Below, in pieces: positions 1-11,505 of a stretch of 64,000 bases of DNA. A program made the position numbers and the translations under genes. The notes under the pieces are model-generated. The model was not told where the DNA came from. It saw nothing but the letters and a program-made list of their open reading frames with translations, and did not search any database. The stretch is from assembly GCA_958510875.1 (NCBI GenBank), contig OY294067.1, positions 135,625,726 through 135,689,725 on the forward strand, written 5' to 3'. This DNA is from Endomychus coccineus. Lineage: Eukaryota > Arthropoda > Insecta > Coleoptera > Endomychidae. Each line of letters opens with the position of its first letter. Position 1 is the first letter of the stretch.

Positions 1-1661
1 CATTATGAAGAGGGCATCAGAGTGCATATTAGGCAGAGTGACAAAATCTTTGGACGACCGAAAATGAGAGAAAAAAAAATTTAAATAGTTTCTTGACCTC
101 TAAAAATCCAAGAAAAAGTTGCGCTGCCAATAAAATAAAAGAGGCATTATAAAGAGGGCATCAGAGTGCATATTAAGCATAGTGACAAAATCTTTGGACA
201 ACCGAAAATAAGAGAAAAAAAAATTAAAATAGTTTCTTGAACTATAAAAATTCAAGAAAAAGTTGCGCTGCCAGAAAAATAAAGAGAACCTTCTTAAGAG
301 GGCATCAGAGTGCATATTAAGCAGAGTGACAAAATCTTTGGACGACCGAAAATAAGAGAAAAAAAAATTAAAATAGTTTCTTGAACTCTAAAAATCCAAG
401 AAAAAGTTGCGCTGCCAGGAAAATAAAACAGGCATTATAAAGAGGGCATCAGAGTGCATATTAAGCAGAGTGACAAAATCTTTGGACGACCGAAAATAAG
501 AGAAAAAAAAATTTAAATAATTTCTTGAACTCTAAAAATCCAAGAAAAAGTTGCGCTGCCAGGAAAATAAAAGAGACATTATAAAGAGGGCATCAGAGTG
601 CATATCAAGCAAAGTGACAAAATCTTTGGACGACCGAAAATAAGAGGAAAAAAAATTAAAATAGTTTCTTCAACTCTAAAAATCCAAGAAAAAGTTGCGC
701 TGCCAGGAAAATAAAAGAGGCGTTATAAAGAGGGCATCAGAGTGCATATTAGGCAGAGTGACAAAATCTTCGGACGACCGGAAATAATAGAAAAAAAAAT
801 TAAAATAGTTTCTTGAACTCTAAAAATCCAAGAAAAAGTTGCGCTGCCAGGAAAATGAAAGAGGCATTATAAAGAGGGCATCAGAGTGCATATTAAGCAT
901 AGTGACAAAATCTTTGGACGACCGAAAATAAGAGAAAAAAAAATTAAAATAGTTTCTTGAACTCTAAAAATCCAAGAAAAAGTTGCGCTGCCAGAAAAAT
1001 AAAGAGACCATTTTAAAGAGGGCATCAGAGTGCATATTAAGCAGAGTGACAAAAGCTTTGGACGACCAAAAATAAGAGAAAAAAAAAAATTAAAATAGTT
1101 TCTTGAACTCTAAAAATCCAAGAAAAAGTTGCTCTGCCAAGAAAATAAAAGAGGCATTATAAAGAGGGCATCAGAGTGCATATTAGCCAGAGTGACAAAA
1201 TCTTTGGACGACCGAAAATAAGAGAAAAAAAAATTTAAATAGTTTCTTGAACTCTAAAAATCCAAGAAAAAGTTGCGCTGCCAGGAAAATAAAAGAGGCA
1301 TTATAAAGAGGGCATCAGAGTGCATATTAAGCATAGTGACAAAATCTTTGGACGACCGAAAATAAGAGAAAAAAAAATTAAAATAGTTTCTTGAACTCTA
1401 AAAATCCAAGAAAAAGTTGCGCTGCCAAAAAAATAAAGAGACCATTTTTAAGAGGGCATCAGAGTGCATATTAAGCAGAGTGACAAAATCTTTGGACGAC
1501 CGAAAATAAGAGAAAAAAAAATTAAAATAGATTCTTGAACTCTAAAAATCCAAGAAAAAGTTGCGCTGCCAGGAAAATAAAAGAGGCATTATAGAGAGGG
1601 CATCAAAGTGCATATTAAGCAGAGTGACAAAATCTTTGGACGACCGAAAATAAGAGAAAAA
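1..1661 (-). repeat. 144-bp satellite array, minus-oriented block
   Basis: About 11.5 tandem copies of a 144-bp AT-rich monomer. The landmark gggcatcagagtgcata recurs at 12, 156, 300, 444 and 588, exactly 144 bp apart. Each monomer carries an A-rich tract and the landmark ttgcgctgcca. Copies differ by scattered substitutions and one-base length changes in the A-tracts. The array runs off the left edge of the window. The short open frames here are products of the 48-codon period and are not genes. Confidence 0.97.
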
Positions 1662-4600
1662 TGATGCCTAATATGCACTCTGATGCCCTCTTTATAATGC
1701 CTCTTTTATTTTCCTGACAGCGCAACTTTTTCTTGGATGTTTAGAGTCCAAGAAACTATTTAAATTTTTTTTCTCTTATTTTCGGTCGTCCAAAGATTAT
1801 GTCACTCTGATTAATATGCACTCTGATGCCTTCTTTATAATGCTCTCTTCATTTTTCTGGCAGCGCAACTTTTTCTTGGATTTTTAGAGTCCAAGAAACT
1901 ATTTAAATTTTTTTTTCTCTTATTTTCGGTCGTCCAAAGATTCTGTCACTCTGCTTGATATGCCCTCTGATGCCCTCTTCATAATGCCTCTTTTATTTTC
2001 CTGGCAGCGCAACTTTTTCTTGGATTTTTAGAGTTCAAGAAACTATTTTAATTTTTTTTTCTCTTATTTTCGGTCGTCCATAGATTCTGTCACTCTGCTT
2101 AATATGCACTCTGATGCCCTCTTTATAATGCTTCTTTTATTTTCCTGGCAGCGCAACTTTTTCTTGAATTTTTAGAGTTCAAGAAACTATTTAATTTTTT
2201 TTTTCTCTTATTTTCGGTCGTTCAAAGATTTTGTCACTGCCTAATATGCACTCTGATGCCCTCTTTATAATGCTCTCTTTATTTTTCTGGCAGCGCAACT
2301 TTTTCTTGGATTTTTAGAGTTCAAAAAACTATTTTAGTTTTTTTTCTCTTATTTTCGGTCGTCCAAAGATTTTGTCACTCTAATTATATTTACTCTGATG
2401 CCCTCTTTATAATGCCTCTTTTATTTTCCTGGCAGCGCAACTTTTACTGGGATTTTTAGAGTTCAAGAAATTATTTTAATTTTTTTTTTCTCTTATTTTT
2501 GGTCGTTCAAAGATTTTGTCACTCTACCTAATATGCACTCTGATGCCCTCTTTATAATGCCTCCTTTATTTTCCTGGCAGCGCAACTTTTTTTTGGATTT
2601 TTAGAGTTCAAGGATCTATTTTAATTTTTTTTTCTCTTATTTTCGGTCGTCCAAAGATTTTGTCAGTCTGGTTAATAGGCACTCTGATGCCCTCTTTATA
2701 ATGCCTCTTTTATTTTCCTGACAGCGCAACTTTTTCTTGGATTTTTAGAGTTCAAGAAACTGTTTTGATTTTTTTTTCTCTTATTTTCGGTCGTCCAAAG
2801 ATTTTGTCACTCTGCTCAATATGCACCCTGATGCCCTCTTTATAATGCCTCTTTTATTCTCCTGGCAGCGCAACTTTTTCTTGAATTTTTAGAGTTCAAG
2901 AAACTATTTAATTTTTTTTTTCTCTTATTTTCGGTCGTTCAAAGATTTTGTCACTGCCTAATATGCACTCTGATGCCCTCTTTATAATGCTCTCTTTATT
3001 TTCCTGGCAGCGCAACTTTTTCTTGGATTTTTAGAGTCCAAGAAACTATTTAATTTTTTTTTTCTTATTTTTGGTCGTCCAAAGATTCTGTCACTCTGGT
3101 TAATAGGCACTCTGATGCCCTCTTTATAATGCCTCTTTTATTTTCCTGGCAGCGCAACTTTTTCTTGGATGTTTAGAGTCCAAGAAACTATTTAAATTGT
3201 TTTTCTCTTATTTTTGGTCGTCCAAAGATTTTGTCACTCTGCTTAATATGCACTCTGATGCACTCTTTATAATGCCTCTTTTATTTTCCTGGCAGCGCAA
3301 CTTTTTCTTGGATTTTTAGAGTTCAAGAAACTGTTTTGATTTTTTTTCTCTTATTTTCGGTCGTCCAAAGATTTTGTCACTCTGCTCAATATGCACCCTG
3401 ATGCCCTCTTTATAATGTCTCTTTTATTCTCCTGGCAGCGCAACTTTTTCTTGGATTTTTAGAGTTCAAGAAACTATTTTAATTTTTTTCTCTCTTATTT
3501 TCGGTCGTCCAAAGATTTTGTCACTCTGCTTTATATGCACTCTGATGCCCTCTTTATAATGCCTCTTTCATTTTTCTGGCAGCGCAACTTTTTCTTGGAT
3601 TTTTAGAGTTCAAGAAACTATTTTAATTTTTTTTTCTCTTATTTTCGGCCGTCCAAAGATTTTGTCACTCTGCTTAATATGCACTCTGATGCCCTCTTTG
3701 TAATGCCTCTTCTATTTTCCTGGCAGCGCAACTTTTTCTTGGATTTGTAGAGTTCAAGAAACTATTTTAATTTTTTTTTCTCTTATTTTCGGTCGTCCTG
3801 AGATTTTGTCACTCTGCTTAATATGCACTCTGATGCCCTCTTTATAATGCCTCTTTTATTTTCCTGGCAGCGCAACTTTTTTTTGAATTTTCAGAGTTCA
3901 AGAAACTATTTTAATTTTTTTTTCTCCTATTTTCGGTCGTCCAAAGATTTTGTCACTCTGCTTAGTATGCAGTCTGATGCCCTCTTCATCATGCCTCTTT
4001 AATTTTCCTGGCAGCGCAAGTTTTTCTTGGATTTTTAGAGTTCAAGAAACTATTTTAATTTTTTTTTCTCTTATTTTCGGTCGTCCAAAAATGTTGTCAC
4101 TCTGTTTAATATGCACACTGATGCCCTCTTTATAATGCTCTCTTTATTTTTCTGGCAGCGCAACTTTTTCTTGGATTTTTAGAGTTCAAGAAACTATTTT
4201 AATTTTTTTTTCTCTTATTTTCGGTCGTCCAAAGATTTTGTCACTCTGCTCAATATGCACCCTGATGCCCTCTTTATAATGCCTCTTTTATTCTCCTGGC
4301 AGCGCAACTTTTTCTTGGATTTTTAGAGTTCAAGAAACTATTTTAATTTTTTTTTCTCTTATTTTCGGTCGTCCAAAGATTTTGTCACTCTGCTCAATAT
4401 GCACCCTGATGCCCTCTTTATAATGCCTCTTTTATTCTCCTGGCAGCGCAACTTTTTCTTGGATTTTTAGAGTTCAAGAAACTATTTTAATTTTTTTCTC
4501 TCTTATTTTCGGTCGTCCAAAAATTTTGTCACTCTGTTTAATATGCACTCTGATGCCCTCTCTATAATGCTCTCTTTATTTTTCTGGCAGCGCAACTTTT

Positions 4601-6390
4601 TCTTGGATTTTTAGAGTCCAAGAAACTATTTAAATTTTTTTTTCTCTTATTTTCGGTCGTCCAAAGATTCTGTCACTCTGCTTAATATGCACTCTGATGC
4701 CCTCTTCATAATGCCTCTTTTATTTTCCTGGCAGCGCAACTTTTTCTTGGATTTTTAGAGTTCAAGAAACTGTTTTAATTTTTTTTTCTCTTATTTTCGG
4801 TCGTATATAGATTCTGTCACTCTGCTTAATATGCACTCTGATGCCCTCTTTATAATGCTTCTTTTATTTTCCTGGCAGCGCAACTTTTTCTTGAATTTTT
4901 AGAGTTCAAGAAACTATTTCATTTTTTTTTTCTCTTATTTTCGGTCGTTCAAAGATTTTGTCACTCTGCCTAATATGCACTCTGATGCCCTCTTCATAAT
5001 GCCTCTTTTATTTTCCTGGCAGCGCAACTTTTTCTTGGATTTTTAGAGTTCAAGAAACTATTTTAATTTTTTTTTCTCTTATTTTCGGTCGTCCAAAGAT
5101 TTTGTCACTCTGCTTAATAGGCACTCTGATGCCCTCTTTATAATGCCTCTTTCATTTTTCTGGCAGCGCAACTTTTTCTTGAATTTTTAGAATTCAAGAA
5201 ACTATTTTAATTTTTTTTTCTCTTATTTTCGGTCGTCCAAAGATTTTGTCACTCTGCTTAATATGCACTCTGATGCCCTCTTTATAATTCCTCTTTTATT
5301 TTCCTGGCAGCGCAACTTTTTCTTGGATTTGTAGAGTTCAAGAAACTATTTTAATTTTTTTTTCTCTTATTTTCGGTCGTCCAAAGATTTTGTCACTCTG
5401 CCTAATATGCACTCTGATGCCCTCTTTATAACGCCTCTTTTATTTTCCTGGCAGCGCACCTTTTTCTTGTATTTGTAGAGTTCAAGAAAATATTTTAATT
5501 TTTTTTTCTCTTATTTTCGGTCGTCCAAAAATTTTGTCACTCTGCTTAATATGCACTCTGATGCCCTCTTTATAATGCCTCTTTTATTTTCCTGGCAGCG
5601 TAATTTTTTTTTGAATTTTCAGAGTTCAAGAAACTATTTTAATTTTTTTTTCTCTTATTTTCGGTCGTCCAAAGATTTTGTCACTCTGCTTAGTATGCAC
5701 TCTGATGCCCTCTTTATCATGCCTCTTTTATTTTCCTGGCAGCGCAAGTTTTTCTTGGATTTTTAGAGTTCAAGAAACTATTTTAATTTTTGTTTCACTT
5801 ATTTTCGGTCGTCCAAAGATTTTGTCACTCTGTTTAATATGCACTCTGATGGCCTCTTTATTTTTCTGGCAGCGCAACTTTTTCTTGGATTTTTAGAGTT
5901 CAAGAAAATATTTTAATTTTTTTTTCTCTTATTTTCGGTCGTCCAAAAATTTTGTCACTCTGCTTGATATGCACTCTGATGCCCTCTTTATAATGCCTCT
6001 TCTATTTTCCTGGCAGCGCAACTTTTTCTTGGATTTTCAGAGTTCAAGAAACTATTTTAATTTTTTTTTCTCTCATTTTCGGTCGTCCAAAGATTTCGTC
6101 ACTCTGTTTAATATGCACTCTGATGCCTTCTTTATAATGCTCTCTTTATTATTCTGGCAGCGCAACTTTTTCTTGGATTTTTAGAGTTCAAGAAACTATT
6201 TTAATTTTTTTTTCTCTCATTTTCGGTCGTCCAAAGATTTTGTCACTCTCTTTAATATGCACTCTGATGCCCTCTTTTTAATGCTCTCTTTATTCTTCTG
6301 GCAGCGCAATTTTTTTTGGATTTTTAGAGTTCAAGAAAGTATTTTAATTTTTTTTCACTTATTAACGGGCGTCCAAAGATTTTCTCCCTT
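1662..6390 (+). repeat. 144-bp satellite array, plus-oriented block
   Basis: About 33 copies of the same monomer as the preceding block in the opposite orientation (landmark atgcactctgatgccctc at 1,673, 1,816, 1,960 and so on). The last two or three copies are degenerate and the array fades out near 6,390. One copy near 5,850 lacks about 16 bp. Some variant combinations recur at a distance (near 2,131 and 4,858; near 2,219 and 2,939), which indicates higher-order duplication of blocks of monomers. Confidence 0.97.
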
Positions 6391-6662
6391 AGCTTTATAT
6401 GCTCTCTGATCTTCTCCTCACAACGCTATTTTTATTTTTGTAATTCGAGGAATTATTTTATTAATTTTCTCTCTTTTTTCTCTCATTCAAATCATTTCTT
6501 TCCTTGTTTCATAAGCACCCTAATCGCAACTTCCTAACACACTCTTAATTCTTGTGGATTATTTTAGAAAGTGTGGCTGGGATCGTTTTATTGAATTTAT
6601 ATCCATCCCGTAGTCAACAGTCTACACGTCAGAAACCGTGGCTGGAAAAGTGTGGCTAACTT
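6391..6662. other. unassigned spacer after satellite
   Basis: T-rich, satellite-like decay for the first 100 bases, then unique-looking sequence up to the gypsy fragment. I recognise no gene, RNA or repeat here. Confidence 0.5.
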
Positions 6663-7130
6663 CACATAAATGCAAAATTTAAAGATTCATGGACCGAATG
6701 GGTACCATTTTGGACATTTGCATACAACAACACAGTTCATACGGGAACAAAGTACAAACCGCACGACCTAGTGTTCGGGAAATCGTGTAATTTACCTTCC
6801 AACATAACGGAACAGGAAGAACCCGTGTACAACTTCGAGAATTATCCGGTTGAGTTGAAGTATCGACTCCAAAAAGCATGTAAAGAAGCTAGGGATAATC
6901 TGATAGTATCGAAACTGGAACGTGTGCAAAAATCTGGGGAAAATTGTAATATAGTTAATTTTAAGATAGGTGATAAGGTATTAGTGAAAAGTGTTCCGAA
7001 AAATAAACTTGAACAATTATACAAGGGTCCTTTCGTGATTACGGAAGAAAGGAACCCCAATGTAGTGATAAAAGTAGGAAACAATCAAGTGGAAATACAT
7101 AAAAATAGACTAAAACTGTACCATGATTAG
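6663..7130 (+). pseudogene. Ty3/gypsy (412/mdg1-like) integrase C-terminal fragment
   Basis: An open frame of about 155 codons with no start of its own, truncated at the 5' side. The first part (WTFAYNNTVHTGTKY, then LVFGKS) matches the end of the integrase core of gypsy retrotransposons, where integrase inserts element cDNA into the chromosome. The last part (FKIGDKVLVK, LYKGPFVI, KNRLKLYHD) is the usual basic SH3-like C-terminal tail. A polypurine-like tract (cgtagggagg) and a 3' LTR follow, as expected for the 3' end of such an element. Family assignment is by motif recall; the exact clade is less certain. Confidence 0.88.
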
Positions 7131-7230
7131 ATAAGGAAAAATGTTGTTTGTAGAATAAAAATAAGGTACGTCAATGGGAAAAAAATGTTAAATCTGTCAA
7201 TTGAACATTTTTTTACCCCGCGTAGGGAGG

Positions 7231-7657
7231 TGTAGTATAGGAATCTTCCATCCCTATACGAGTTTACTTAGAATCCCGGAATTATAGAAGATGACCTTAT
7301 TTATATTGAATGTTATGTAAGTATATGTTTAGATCTCGGATCTCGGCCACCAAGCATTACGTCAATATATTAAACATTTTGGTTGGCACAGATACCTTGA
7401 CATTCTAGGCTAGTTTAGTAGAACAACAACAATAAACAGTAATGACATAATATATATGATTAGGTAGAGCATTAAGAATAAGATATAGTATATTCATACA
7501 TCATTGATGCGGATGGATGGTATTGTGAATGATCCATACTTGTAATTATTGTAATGAGTATAGAGTAAGACATTGAGCTATAATGGCGTCGAACTCTAAG
7601 TTGAAGTAAAGTGTAACCCTTTTGTAAAGTGATGTGTTTCTATTCCCTATACCCACA
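7231..7657 (+). mobile_element. gypsy 3' LTR (427 bp)
   Basis: It starts with TGTAGTATAGG directly after the purine tract gggagg and ends with CCCTATACCCACA, so it has TG...CA ends whose outer 14 bases form an imperfect inverted repeat. AATAAA-like signals lie inside. It follows the integrase frame by 100 bp. The right end is inferred from the terminal inverted motif because no second LTR is present. Confidence 0.72.
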
Positions 7658-7689
7658 CCAGGACCACGGGTCAGCTTAGGGTTAACCGC

Positions 7690-8169
7690 CCAACTTAAGA
7701 TCTGATCCCCACAGGGCGTTCAAGTAACGATTCGTGTGTGTTGATTTCCTGTATATGGTGTGTCCTATTCTGCCATTTGTCCTGCTCACAAGAACATCTA
7801 GGAAGGGTAGTTGGTTGTCCTTCTCGATCTCCATTGTGAACTTGATTTTTTGTGAATGCTGTTTATGTGGCTCAGAAATTTTGTCAGTGCGGCTTCTCCG
7901 TGAGTCCAGATGAAAAACGTATCGTCTACGTATCGTAGCCATAGTTTTGATTTTAGGCTGGCTGTTCGGATGGCTCGTTATTCAAAGTCTGTCATAAACA
8001 GGTTGGCTAATACTTGGGATAAGGGTGATCCCATCGGTGCCCCTTCAATTTGTTTGTATCTTTGGTCCTTGTAGATGAAGTACGTATTTTTGAGGCAGTG
8101 TTTGGTAAGTTTGAAGATGTCCTTTCGTATCTGGTATTTCTTCTGGATAATTTCGATGGCCTCATCGAT
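7690..8169 (-). pseudogene. Penelope-like element family 3, reverse transcriptase, downstream part
   Basis: Reads on the minus strand. The reverse transcriptase of Penelope-like elements copies RNA into DNA at the insertion site. Visible motifs are a palm segment around EGAPMGSPLSQVLANL, then [10 protein letters not shown] with the catalytic YVDD, then [14 protein letters not shown] stop lies just after the MGSPLSQ region (near 7,980) and a one-base frameshift near 7,845 separates the YVDD part from the LPFLDVL part. The GIY-YIG end is absent; the copy is cut near 7,690 next to the gypsy LTR. The upstream half lies at 9,944-10,171, split off by an insert. Confidence 0.88.
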
Positions 8170-8173
8170 GGGG
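8170..8173. repeat. 4-bp target duplication (GGGG), left copy
   Basis: GGGG here is repeated at 9,940-9,943 on the other side of the insert. Removing the insert and one copy rejoins the two halves of the PLE-3 reading frame. Confidence 0.7.
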
Positions 8174-9939
8174 TGAAACGGACCCGCTTCGGGTCGGTTT
8201 TAATTGGCCCAGCTAGCTCAATTTAAATTAATGAATTTCAAGGCTCGTAGTGAAACGTGCCTTGTGATTCAAGACTGGTGAATTGCCCGAGCGCCAACTG
8301 CTTAAAAAACTATAAAACTAAATGAATTCACAGTCAAGAATACAAGCACTACGAGATGATAACAGTCGATAGAAATTCAGAAAAACAATACAAGTTCAAC
8401 TTAACAATTCGATTTATTCAATCAGAATTTGAATTATAAAGAAAATTAAATTACAAATTTTTTAGAATACCAATTGGAAATATAAATAATATTGAATTCG
8501 TAGAAAAACAATTATGAAATTAAATCAGTTTGTAACATAAATGGATATTTAAGAAAACAATTATAAATTTAAATCGGTTTGTAACATAAATTGAATTTTA
8601 AGAAAACAATTATAAAATTGAATCAATTATTAAATTGAAAGGAACGAAATATCCAATAAGAGGAATTAAAGTAAACCTCGAATGAGTCTATAAAAATTAG
8701 TGGAATACAGCTTGGGATAAACAACAAAATCAGAGAATGAAATTATGGTCATTCAAACAAGAAAATGTTACCCTCCTTGGAACTCATAGGAACTGGAAGT
8801 CGGTCCTGTCAGGAAAGTCACTAAACCGCCTTGGAGTGAAGGGGTGAGGAACCTTAGACGTTCAAACCCTGTAATTTCAGAGAACGAACAGTACCTGACT
8901 TGAGATCAAAAGGACAAGCAACACCGTCGGTTGGAATAACCAGCTGATTCCACAACCGATAATGTTATCTTTCCCAAATTGTGAAAACACTATAACAAAA
9001 TGGATATCTTGACGAGATATCAATTTGGGCAAAAATTTAATTTAATCTGAAAGAAATAAACGATTACAATTGATATTTAAAATTAGCAAATAGTTAACAT
9101 GTGACTGAACTAATAATACTAAAAATGTGACTTGAAAGAATAATAATTAAATTGTATCTGAAAGAATATTATTTGAAAGGTTGAAATTTGCTAGTTAGCA
9201 TAAAATTCTGGTTTGCTTGAAATGAATTGTACACGTGGATTGATAATGTAAATTGTATTAACTCCCAAACGGCGTGACAGTGTAATAAATATATGTATAC
9301 CTAATAAGCAGTAATTAGGTTATGTTTCGTGTTCACCCTTATCAATCTTTACTGCAAGTTTGTCTAATAAGACCATCCTATGTATCTTGTACTAGGATAA
9401 CAAAATGGCGATTTACAAAATCGCGCAAATACCATGTGCTCAATTTGCGGGGTCATACAATGACTACAACAATCCCTGTAATGATGAAAAAGATATTCCT
9501 GGGATCACGCTAAAGGCAAATTTGATTGGGTGACCTAGGATAAGTAGAGTGAAACTTTCTCCGAAATATAATCACATTCAGGTAATGTACATCCAGAAGT
9601 TTAATAACAAATCTAAATCAAATTATATGTAGCCTGATGTGCATCATATTTCGGTAGCAAAAATTAAGAAAATGTATGTAAAGATAATGAACTATAAATC
9701 TCGACTTACCTCGTTGAAGGTTAACACCACAATGAATTCTCTTCGAATTCCGTTATCATCATACCTGCCACTTCGCGATATTTAGCGACATCACACATCA
9801 GGAATGCTAGTTTCAATAGTCGATGTTTTATTGACCGGCAGATGCCTTTAAATAATCATATGACAAGTTTGCTAGCCGAAAAGAAATCTAATCTGTTCAT
9901 TACCAAGTTCTATACAATCTCGTAACACAACCCGTTACA
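8174..9939 (-). mobile_element. solo LTR-like insertion (1,766 bp) in PLE-3
   Basis: The insert reads TGAAACGGACCC...CCCGTTACA on the plus strand, so it has TG...CA ends, and it is flanked by a 4-bp duplication. Its minus-strand start, TGTAACGGG, looks like the start of BEL/Pao-type or gypsy LTRs. No credible long reading frame lies inside, so a solo LTR is the simplest reading. A segment near 8,800-8,970 resembles 50,830-51,035 elsewhere in the window. Confidence 0.7.
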
Positions 9940-9943
9940 GGGG

Positions 9944-10171
9944 ATATTAGTGAAGACTGATACGATGTCGAAGCTCACGAGCATGTGGCCAGGTTCCAGC
10001 TTTATGTTCTTCATGCGTTCGATGAAGTGGCTTGCGTTCTTCACGTAAGATTCGGCTTCTTCGGCATAGGGTTGTAGCTTCTTTGCTAGGAATTTTGCGA
10101 GCTCTTTTAAAGGTGAACCTATCGAACTGACGATAGGCCTAAGTGGAGCTCCTTCTTTATGAATCTTGAAA
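9944..10171 (-). pseudogene. Penelope-like element family 3, reverse transcriptase, upstream part
   Basis: Minus-strand frame showing KIHKEGAPLRPIVSS, LAKFLAKKLQPY and LVSFDIVSVFTNIP. These are the N-terminal finger and palm-A segments of Penelope-like reverse transcriptase; the conserved Asp is in SFD. It joins directly to 7,690-8,169 once the 1.77-kb insert is removed. It ends at 10,171 against the 3' end of a different PLE family in the opposite orientation. Confidence 0.88.
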
Positions 10172-10652
10172 TCTATTCAAATTAAAAAGAACAATTGTGT
10201 AAAGGACAAAATAGATTCCAATCTTTCGAAACTTTATAATAATCTAATTCAAACTTAACAAAATTTTATTAGTTTGAAGTGCCACTTTCCACTTGTCTAT
10301 TTAAAATTCAACCTAAAAAAGGTAAAATATTATTTAATTATGACACTATGAGTAACAATTTTTAGGTTAAATTCCATAGAATTATCTTAAACTTGAATAG
10401 TTGATTATGATAGATCGGAAGTGTTTATCATAGAATAACTAATTCATACAATAATGATAGATATTTATAATTGTACAATCTTACAATATATTGTATTGAA
10501 TCAAATTCAATCCATTTCGATTACTAATTAGCCATACATTACTCTTTCACAAACAACCGATCCAATGTTTTCTGCAGTTTTAATTGGATCTTAAAACACA
10601 AGTCGCCTGCAGACGCATTTCATTAATCGAAATCATCTATTCCTTTCTAAAT

Positions 10653-10654
<2 letters not shown>

Positions 10655-10706
<52 letters not shown>
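10655..10706. repeat. (TA)n microsatellite
   Basis: About 25 TA units inside the PLE-1 3' fragment. It lies at the centre of a small inverted repeat of about 35 bp. Confidence 0.97.
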
Positions 10707-10708
<2 letters not shown>

Positions 10709-10787
10709 GAAATGCGTCTGCAGCCGACTTGTGTTTTAACGAAATCATCTATTCTTTTCTGAATTACATGGAAACACTAATTCACAA

Positions 10788-10815
10788 TTTTGACAATAAA
10801 CATTGTCGAAACGTC
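10788..10815 (+). ncRNA. degenerate hammerhead-like motif (PLE-1)
   Basis: Contains gacaa / ttgtc stem followed by cgaaacgtc. This is the GAAA box and stem of a hammerhead, but the upstream CUGAUGA box is largely deleted compared with the copies at 14,642 and 19,227. Probably inactive. Confidence 0.4.
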
Positions 10816-10903
10816 AAACAGGATTTTTATTCCATTTTCAGTATATATACGAATCAATATACCAAGAAAACATACGAATATTACAAATGGTTCAAGAATA
10901 TCA

Positions 10904-10904
<1 letters not shown>

Positions 10905-10951
<47 letters not shown>

Positions 10952-10957
10952 TATATA
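10905..10957. repeat. (TA)n microsatellite, mariner target
   Basis: TA-rich tract ending in TATA at 10,954-10,957, directly before the mariner left end. A matching (TA)n tract lies on the other side at 13,190-13,248, so the mariner probably inserted into one TA array. Confidence 0.95.
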
Positions 10958-11505
10958 CAGGCTGTCCTCGAACTGCGTGGCCAAAATAAAACCGAAGATT
11001 CTTTGATTCGAAAAAAAGTTGATGAGCCTTTTTACTTTTGCCTCAAGTGTCTTGTTTACGCGGTTTTTTCGGTATAACTTGAGAACGTGATGGAGAACTT
11101 CTACAATATTTAGCAGGTGAGTTACTGTCAATGATGGCCATTTTTGAGAGTGGAGCACAGAGCCTTAGAAACCATAGAAATGGCTCAGACTTGAGGATGT
11201 AACGGGAAAACGGGACCTTTTTTGTGGTCAATGTAATTCACTCAATATTTTTTATGTAGATAGCTTATCTAATTTGAAAACTTTTCTTACTCTTAGAAAA
11301 TTTTGATAAAATCAACGGATTAGCTTGAAAAAATTAATTTTCGAGTCTCTGCAATTTCGGCTTACTAATTTCACTTGATTAAAATACCTTAGTTGCCTTT
11401 GCTTTTCTAATGTCATTTTGGCATTTGAAGAATTTTTATTTCCGTAAAAATTTTATAAAATTATGGCTCAAAATTTCACTAACACTGAAATGGTTGATAT
11501 GTTAT
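10958..11505 (+). repeat. mariner left terminal inverted repeat
   Basis: Mirrors 12,600-13,189 with scattered substitutions and small indels. The match does not stop at the UTR: it runs through the transposase ATG at 11,463 and about 14 codons further. Confidence 0.88.

Larger units (their letters stand above)
10172..10905 (+). mobile_element. PLE family 1, 3'-end fragment
   Basis: Starts with the last 28 or so codons of the family-1 protein (SIQIKKNN...NNLIQT, stop at 10,258) and continues with its 3' UTR. It is collinear with 18,715-19,320 and the mirror of 14,545-15,180. A (TA)n tract interrupts it at 10,655-10,706, and the 35 bp just after that tract are inverted relative to the other two copies. 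It ends in another (TA)n tract. Confidence 0.9.

Noticed and set aside
100..6184. Several 61-72-residue frames in the satellite
   Set aside because: 144 bp is 48 codons, so any stop-free frame repeats itself; there is no coding signature.
1665..6390. Possible CENP-B box in the satellite monomer (around ttttcggtcgtcc)
   Set aside because: The fixed positions of the box are not met.
10729..11158. Frames with long Ile-Tyr runs (also at 14,331-14,774 and 19,128-19,506)
   Set aside because: They are translations of (TA)n tracts joined to PLE UTR sequence.
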